Assembly: GCF_013375155.1 (NCBI RefSeq)
Contig: NZ_JABXOF010000015.1
Span: 1-64,000, forward strand
Direction of reading: 5' to 3'
Length of the DNA stretch: 64,000 nucleotides
Source of the DNA: Serratia ureilytica
Lineage (GTDB): Bacteria; Pseudomonadota; Gammaproteobacteria; Enterobacterales; Enterobacteriaceae
Part shown: positions 60,950-64,000 of the stretch, one piece after another
Position numbering within the stretch: the stretch's first letter is position 1
Layout: every line of letters begins with the position of its first letter
Position numbers and translations under genes: made by a program
Notes under the pieces: generated by a model
What the model was told of the DNA's origin: nothing
Seen by the model: only the letters and a program-made list of their open reading frames with translations
Database searches by the model: none

Positions 60950-61535
60950 CGCTTCAACGGTTTGATTCTCTTATCTTTTATGACGAGTTGCTAACGATGC
61001 GACTTTTGAACGCACGTATAAGGCCATTTGGTACATTTGGCCGCTTACGTGAGTCTCATTAGGAGCAGAGGAGCGCGCGTCACTTGTGAAGTGGCGAAGA
61101 CACTACCAAGTGACGCGCGTAGCGCATAACGTCTCAACCCACGCACAACGTGGCTTTCAACGTTTTACTACCATCTGACCAACATGTAGTCCGTGTCAAT
61201 ACGGTCTTAAACACTTATTCACTTCAACGTAATTACGACGGGAAACCCGTTTTGAACGTTTCACTATCTAGAAGGAGGAAATCGACTCGGTATCGATGGC
61301 GACACTACGGACAGTAGTGTTGGAGGCAGCTTGACGAAAGTCAGCTCTGCATTAGCAGCAAACAGATCAGAGATCTGGGGTGCCTCGCAAGAACTCAACA
61401 TTTCGCCGCCCCGATGCACAGATACCAGTCGAGACGCAGGAAGCGCAAAAGCAACCGTGTCGTCGGGGTTGAAATTACTGGGGTACAGATCCGTCTGCTT
61501 CTTTTAAAGCAGAAGGACGTGTATCCCATTGGAGA
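60950..61535 (+). other. Hairpin-rich non-coding leader of the integrase-like gene
   Basis: No credible gene is present. Perfect stems: CGCGCGTCACTTG with its complement (61074-61086 with 61107-61119, 13 bp); AACGT..ACGGG-AAA-CCCGT..ACGTT (61226-61260); ACACTAC/GTAGTGT (61302-61308 with 61314-61320); TGAC-GAAA-GTCA (61332-61343); CAGATC/GATCTG (61363-61377); and a composite stem 61481-61527 with inner TCTGCTT/AAGCAGA (61494-61500 with 61507-61513) closing just before the ribosome site GGAG at 61531. The density of stems including a GAAA tetraloop suggests a folded RNA; a double-strand DNA function such as oriT or a recombination site is the alternative. Confidence 0.5.
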
Positions 61536-61542
61536 TGTTAAG

Positions 61543-62442
61543 ATGTCCAGATTCGGTAAACAGCTGGGAAAACAACTTGTCACGCTTGCTCGTCAGGGAG
61601 GAGGGAGTTTTAAAACCGTTGCTGACCGTTCCAGAATTGCAGCACGTTTTTCTGAATGTCTGGCAAAGTTAAATATTCAAATTCGTGATGTAAAACACAT
61701 CAAGACGGCCCATATCGAAAAATACATTCATAGCCGGCAGGCTGAAAACCTGTCGCTCCGTACATTGCAAAACGAGATGGCAGCAGTGCGTTCAATCATG
61801 TCAGCTGCGGGTCGGAATAAACTGGCCGATCCCAACCATGAGAAATTGAGTAACCAGGCTTTAGGGATTTCAGGTGCTAACCGTGATGGAAAAAAAGCCC
61901 CTATTTCGGATGAAAAGTTAACTGCTGTCATAAATCACGTCTTAAAGAAAGATGCAGGGGTAGCATTAGGTGTTCAATTGTCTCGCTATGTAGGTTTGCG
62001 AACGGAAGAAACTGTTCAGTCAGCAAAGTCATTAAAAACATGGCGGCAGGCTTTAATTAATGGCGACGAGCGTGTTCGGGTTGTTTTTGGCACGAAAGGA
62101 GGTCGTCCTCGTGATACGACCATTTTTAATCGTGAGAAGGTTTTATCTATTTTAGATGCTGCAATAAAGCATTGTGATGACCACAATGGAAAATTGATTG
62201 ATAAACCTTCATTGCATACAGCAATAGAACGTTATCGAAATATTGTTCGTGAGGCAGGAATGACAGGGAAAGATGCTCCCCATAGTTTGCGATACGCGTA
62301 TTCACGCGATGCGGTGACTCATCATGTTAAAAATGGAATGAGTCGTGTAGAAGCAGAGGCATTGGTATCGATGGATTTGGGCCATGGTGATGGCCGAGGA
62401 CGTTATATTAAGCAAGTCTATTTTAAAGGTGATGTGGAGTAA
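61543..62442 (+). CDS. Integrase-like tyrosine recombinase
   Basis: A 299-residue recombinase. The N-terminal SAM-like arm (DVKHIKTAHIEKYIHSRQA, residues about 45-65) is followed by a catalytic domain: SRYVGLRTEE with the first Arg near 187, HSLRYAYSRDA (HxxR) near 250 and DLGHGDGRGRYIKQVYF with the presumed nucleophile Tyr near 290. It resembles the internal integrase-domain proteins found in this ICE class, not the end-located ICE integrase. ATG 61543 follows GGAG; the earlier frame from 61414 crosses the structured leader and is rejected. Its substrate is unknown; inversion of a local segment is possible. Confidence 0.82.
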   Translation: MSRFGKQLGKQLVTLARQGGGSFKTVADRSRIAARFSECLAKLNIQIRDVKHIKTAHIEKYIHSRQAENLSLRTLQNEMAAVRSIMSAAGRNKLADPNHEKLSNQALGISGANRDGKKAPISDEKLTAVINHVLKKDAGVALGVQLSRYVGLRTEETVQSAKSLKTWRQALINGDERVRVVFGTKGGRPRDTTIFNREKVLSILDAAIKHCDDHNGKLIDKPSLHTAIERYRNIVREAGMTGKDAPHSLRYAYSRDAVTHHVKNGMSRVEAEALVSMDLGHGDGRGRYIKQVYFKGDVE

Positions 62443-62633
62443 CGGATTAATTGCATTTAGTATGCGGGATTTTATTAATTTAAAATTTTCTCAACGGTAT
62501 ACGTGAATATGATGGTTCGTACATAAGGTCGCAGCTCTCACAGGGCTGCGACCTCAAAATGATAATGGTACTGAGATGTTACGTTATTAGGATAATAGGA
62601 AAAATTAATCCAAAAACAGGTGCGCATGGCCTC

Positions 62634-62662
62634 TTGACAGATCAGCGATTTGCTCGGAAAAT
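62634..62662 (+). promoter_or_regulatory. Promoter of structured RNA copy 3
   Basis: TTGACA at 62634-62639 and GAAAAT after a 17-bp spacer (62657-62662). The first RNA hairpin begins at 62677, 43 bp from the start of TTGACA, exactly as in copy 1. I see nothing in 62443-62633. Confidence 0.6.
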
Positions 62663-62669
62663 AAACATG

Positions 62670-62873
62670 CTTACTCGTTGTCTTCGGACAACCAGCCAAT
62701 GCTTCAGCACTCTGTGAGAAGCGCCTTCGGGTGAGTGCCAACCAAAGTTTCAGCGGTCTGTGAGAAACGCCTTCGGGCGACTGCGAATATCCTCGTAGCC
62801 TGAAAGAGGAAGCCCCAGTGGCGGTAACCCTGTTTAACCTTTGAGAACAGGGATCACTTAACGGTGATGAAGG
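62670..62873 (+). ncRNA. Repeated structured RNA, copy 3
   Basis: Close to copy 1 in sequence. Stems include GTTGTC-TTCG-GACAAC (62677-62692), the two GTGAGAA(G/A)CGCCTTCGGG arms, CCCTGTT/AACAGGG (62828-62834 with 62846-62852) and ATCAC/GTGAT. Against copy 2 the CCCTGTT/AACAGGG stem has changed on both strands. It runs without terminator into the leader of the gene at 62976. Confidence 0.8.
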
Positions 62874-62920
62874 TATTGACCGATGTCATAACGACTGCGG
62901 TTGCTGCAATCTGATCCCCC

Positions 62921-62975
62921 GGGGAAATACCTTTCCCTTGGGAGCGGTGTTTCCCTTTTTTACAGGAGAAACACC
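62921..62975 (+). promoter_or_regulatory. Switch-type leader of the gene at 62976 (A/B/C elements)
   Basis: A is GGGGAAATACC (62921-62931), B is GGTGTTTCCC (62946-62955), C is AGGAGAAACACC, ending at the start codon. B and C can form 8 perfect pairs (GGTGTTTC with GAAACACC), covering the region between the ribosome site and ATG. A and B can form 10 pairs including one U-G. A also forms a local GGGAAA/TTTCCC hairpin. Confidence 0.72.
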
Positions 62976-63314
62976 ATGTCTGTTTTTACTTCTTCAGTTG
63001 TTCCTGATTTCTTCTCAACCCTGCACCGTGTCAAATCGGCTGTCCAGCGAATACCTTTTCGCATGGCGCCGCCGCGTTTTACTGACTGGTACGTCAATGC
63101 AGCAGGTAATTTTGCCGTTCGCGCGCATGTTATCTGCAGTGATGATGGTTCGGTCAGCGCGTTACTGACGCTGCGCAAGGGGTGGTGCAAAGGCGAATAT
63201 ACCTACGCAAGCACCCACGTTGTGCTGTTTTGCAAGCATACCGAGCGCAGAAAAGCTTACCGACTCGCCTGTCAACATGCTGAGCATTTGGCCAGACTGC
63301 GTTACCGCTTTTAG
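62976..63314 (+). CDS. Small ICE protein of unknown function
   Basis: A 112-residue protein beginning at ATG 62976 behind CAGGAG. It has a beta-rich centre (FTDWYVNAAGNFAVRAHVIC; ALLTLRKGWCKGEYTYAS) and a basic helical C-terminus (HTERRKAYRLACQHAEHLAR). A longer frame from 62901 lies across the leader and is rejected. It is the first gene downstream of structured RNA copy 3 and is preceded by a switch-type leader. I do not know its function. Confidence 0.75.
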   Translation: MSVFTSSVVPDFFSTLHRVKSAVQRIPFRMAPPRFTDWYVNAAGNFAVRAHVICSDDGSVSALLTLRKGWCKGEYTYASTHVVLFCKHTERRKAYRLACQHAEHLARLRYRF

Positions 63315-63345
63315 AGCGGTCGGTTTACCCACTTAATACCCTGAC

Positions 63346-63402
63346 GGGGATTTACACCCGTTATGGGGATAAATCCCTCGGCATTTTATGGAGGATTTAT
63401 CG
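63346..63402 (+). promoter_or_regulatory. Switch-type leader of the gene at 63403 (A/B/C elements)
   Basis: A is GGGGATTTA (63346-63354), B is GATAAATCCC (63368-63377), C is GGAGGATTTATC (63390-63401). B pairs with C over 9 perfect bases and with A over 8 plus a G-U. An ACGGG/CCCGT hairpin encloses A. Confidence 0.72.
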
Positions 63403-63777
63403 ATGCATACCCCGTTACCCAACGTACTTGACTTAAAAACCGCGCTTGATGCGTTTCATTTCCTTTGTCTGGTGGAAGGCAAGCTTATGAGTATCCGGGC
63501 TTACCAGCGTCTGGGACTGGGTCTTGAACGTGAAGACCCCACAGAGCTGAATGATGTGGAAAATGCCGTTATCAATGCGGGTGAGGCCTTTGGTGGTTTC
63601 CTGCTGGTCATGCAGTACGGCTATATATCGACACTTTCCGCTAACGGGCAAGCGCTTATGGCTGGCCTGGATACTCTGAGCAAAGATATTCACGCGTCTT
63701 ATTGGACGCAGGCCGTGGAGCAAGGCAAGCGCGATGTCGAAGCCGACATTGCGATTGGCGAGCTCGAGGTTTGGTGA
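63403..63777 (+). CDS. Small helical ICE protein of unknown function
   Basis: A 124-residue acidic helical protein (DLKTALDAFHFLCLVEGKLM; NDVENAVINAGEAFGGFLLV; DTLSKDIHASYWTQAVEQG). ATG 63403 is the start because GGAGGA lies 8-13 bp upstream; ATG 63388 would put the ribosome site inside the coding region. It belongs to the same series of short accessory genes, each with its own switch-type leader. No family named. Confidence 0.75.
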   Translation: MHTPLPNVLDLKTALDAFHFLCLVEGKLMSIRAYQRLGLGLEREDPTELNDVENAVINAGEAFGGFLLVMQYGYISTLSANGQALMAGLDTLSKDIHASYWTQAVEQGKRDVEADIAIGELEVW

Positions 63778-63811
63778 TCGGCACTGCAGCCTGACAGACA
63801 CACACCCTGAC

Positions 63812-63872
63812 GGGGATTTATTCCCGTCCGGGGGATAAATCCCCCCAATTTTTTGTTACCGGAGGATTTATC
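63812..63872 (+). promoter_or_regulatory. Switch-type leader of the gene at 63873 (A/B/C elements)
   Basis: A is GGGGATTTAT (63812-63821), inside a GACGGG/CCCGTC hairpin (63809-63814 with 63823-63828). B is ATAAATCCCC (63835-63844) and C is GGAGGATTTATC (63861-63872). A with B gives 10 perfect pairs; B (GATAAATCC, 63834-63842) with C gives 9. The start codon follows C directly. Confidence 0.74.
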
Positions 63873-64000
63873 GTGAGTATGAACGTGTATTTTGTCGCAC
63901 CACCGTCCCAGAACGCGTGGATTGATTTCACCCTGGCGGTGACCGAGGTGTTCTGGCTGTTGCCGGAAGAGTCCCGGCCAGAAGGTATCACGGAAGCCGG
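63873..64000 (+). CDS. Small ICE gene, truncated by the window end
   Basis: The frame starts at GTG 63873 or ATG 63879 and stays open to the end (VYFVAPPSQNAWIDFTLAVT, then EVFWLLPEESRPEG). GGAGGA lies just upstream. It continues the series of leader-controlled accessory genes. Product unknown and incomplete. Confidence 0.65.
   Translation, partial: MSMNVYFVAPPSQNAWIDFTLAVTEVFWLLPEESRPEGITEA

Noticed and set aside
61295..61333. Short leader peptide (MATLRTVVLEAA) in the recombinase leader
   Set aside because: GGAGG lies too far upstream and the frame overlaps a 7-bp hairpin; nothing else supports translation.
61414..61542. N-terminal extension of the recombinase
   Set aside because: It crosses the hairpin-rich leader, is Arg-rich without family similarity and lacks a ribosome site; the start at 61543 has GGAG upstream.

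Overview
The window is one end and most of the body of an integrative conjugative element (ICE) of the SPI-7 / PAPI-1 / PFGI-1 / ICEHin1056 superfamily (GI-type type IV secretion), carried by an enterobacterium. Positions 48-95 are the 3' 48 bp of a tRNA-Phe gene in reverse complement, breaking off into unrelated sequence: the truncated attachment-site copy that such elements leave when they insert in tRNA-Phe. Positions 1-47 are probably chromosomal flank. Serratia, Yersinia, Pectobacterium and relatives fit the protein styles; genus is an inference only.

Layout. (1) 185-9681: maintenance and replication module (ParA, DnaB-like helicase, ParB, DUF2786, DUF2857, STY4528-family replication protein, TIGR03761 protein, a lipoprotein), with a 36-bp, five-copy palindromic repeat array at 8095-8255. 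(2) 9695-13954: topoisomerase III, a structured-RNA locus, DUF3577 protein, SSB, DUF29, each unit closed by a clear intrinsic terminator. (3) 14100-30209: conjugation genes in the canonical order PilL-N, TIGR03759, lytic transglycosylase, TIGR03765, membrane endonuclease-like protein, TraD, TIGR03747, RAQPRD, TIGR03758, 03745, 03750, 03746, 03749, 03752, 03751, TraC-like ATPase. (4) 30210-53900: cargo inserted between the ATPase block and the TraU block: an AT-richer type I restriction-modification operon (minus strand), a decayed mrr gene, two small unknown genes, a contact-dependent inhibition locus (cdiB, a 3650-codon cdiA, immunity), a silent second cdiA toxin tip with its own immunity gene, and an IS1-family remnant. 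(5) 53941-59219: remaining transfer genes (TIGR03757, TIGR03756/TraU-like, TIGR03755, a membrane protein, TraG-N) and DUF3742. (6) 59465-64000: a ribbon-helix-helix protein, two more copies of the structured RNA, an integrase-like tyrosine recombinase with a hairpin-rich leader, and a run of small ICE genes leaving the window. The relaxase and the element's main integrase are not in the window.

The least ordinary content is non-coding. A roughly 200-nt structured RNA occurs three times (near 12082, 60647 and 62670), each behind a TTGAC box at the same distance, with compensatory base changes visible between copies. Four short genes (12409, 62976, 63403, 63873) share a leader in which an early segment (A) and the Shine-Dalgarno region (C) compete for one segment (B); the sequence of B and C changes from gene to gene while complementarity is kept. 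I read this as a family of translational switches controlling accessory ICE genes.

How it fits together: partition and replication genes keep the excised element; TopB, SSB and TraD process and pump DNA through the GI-type T4SS; the cargo defends the host (type I R-M) and attacks or excludes neighbours (CDI); the RNA leaders probably time expression of accessory genes.
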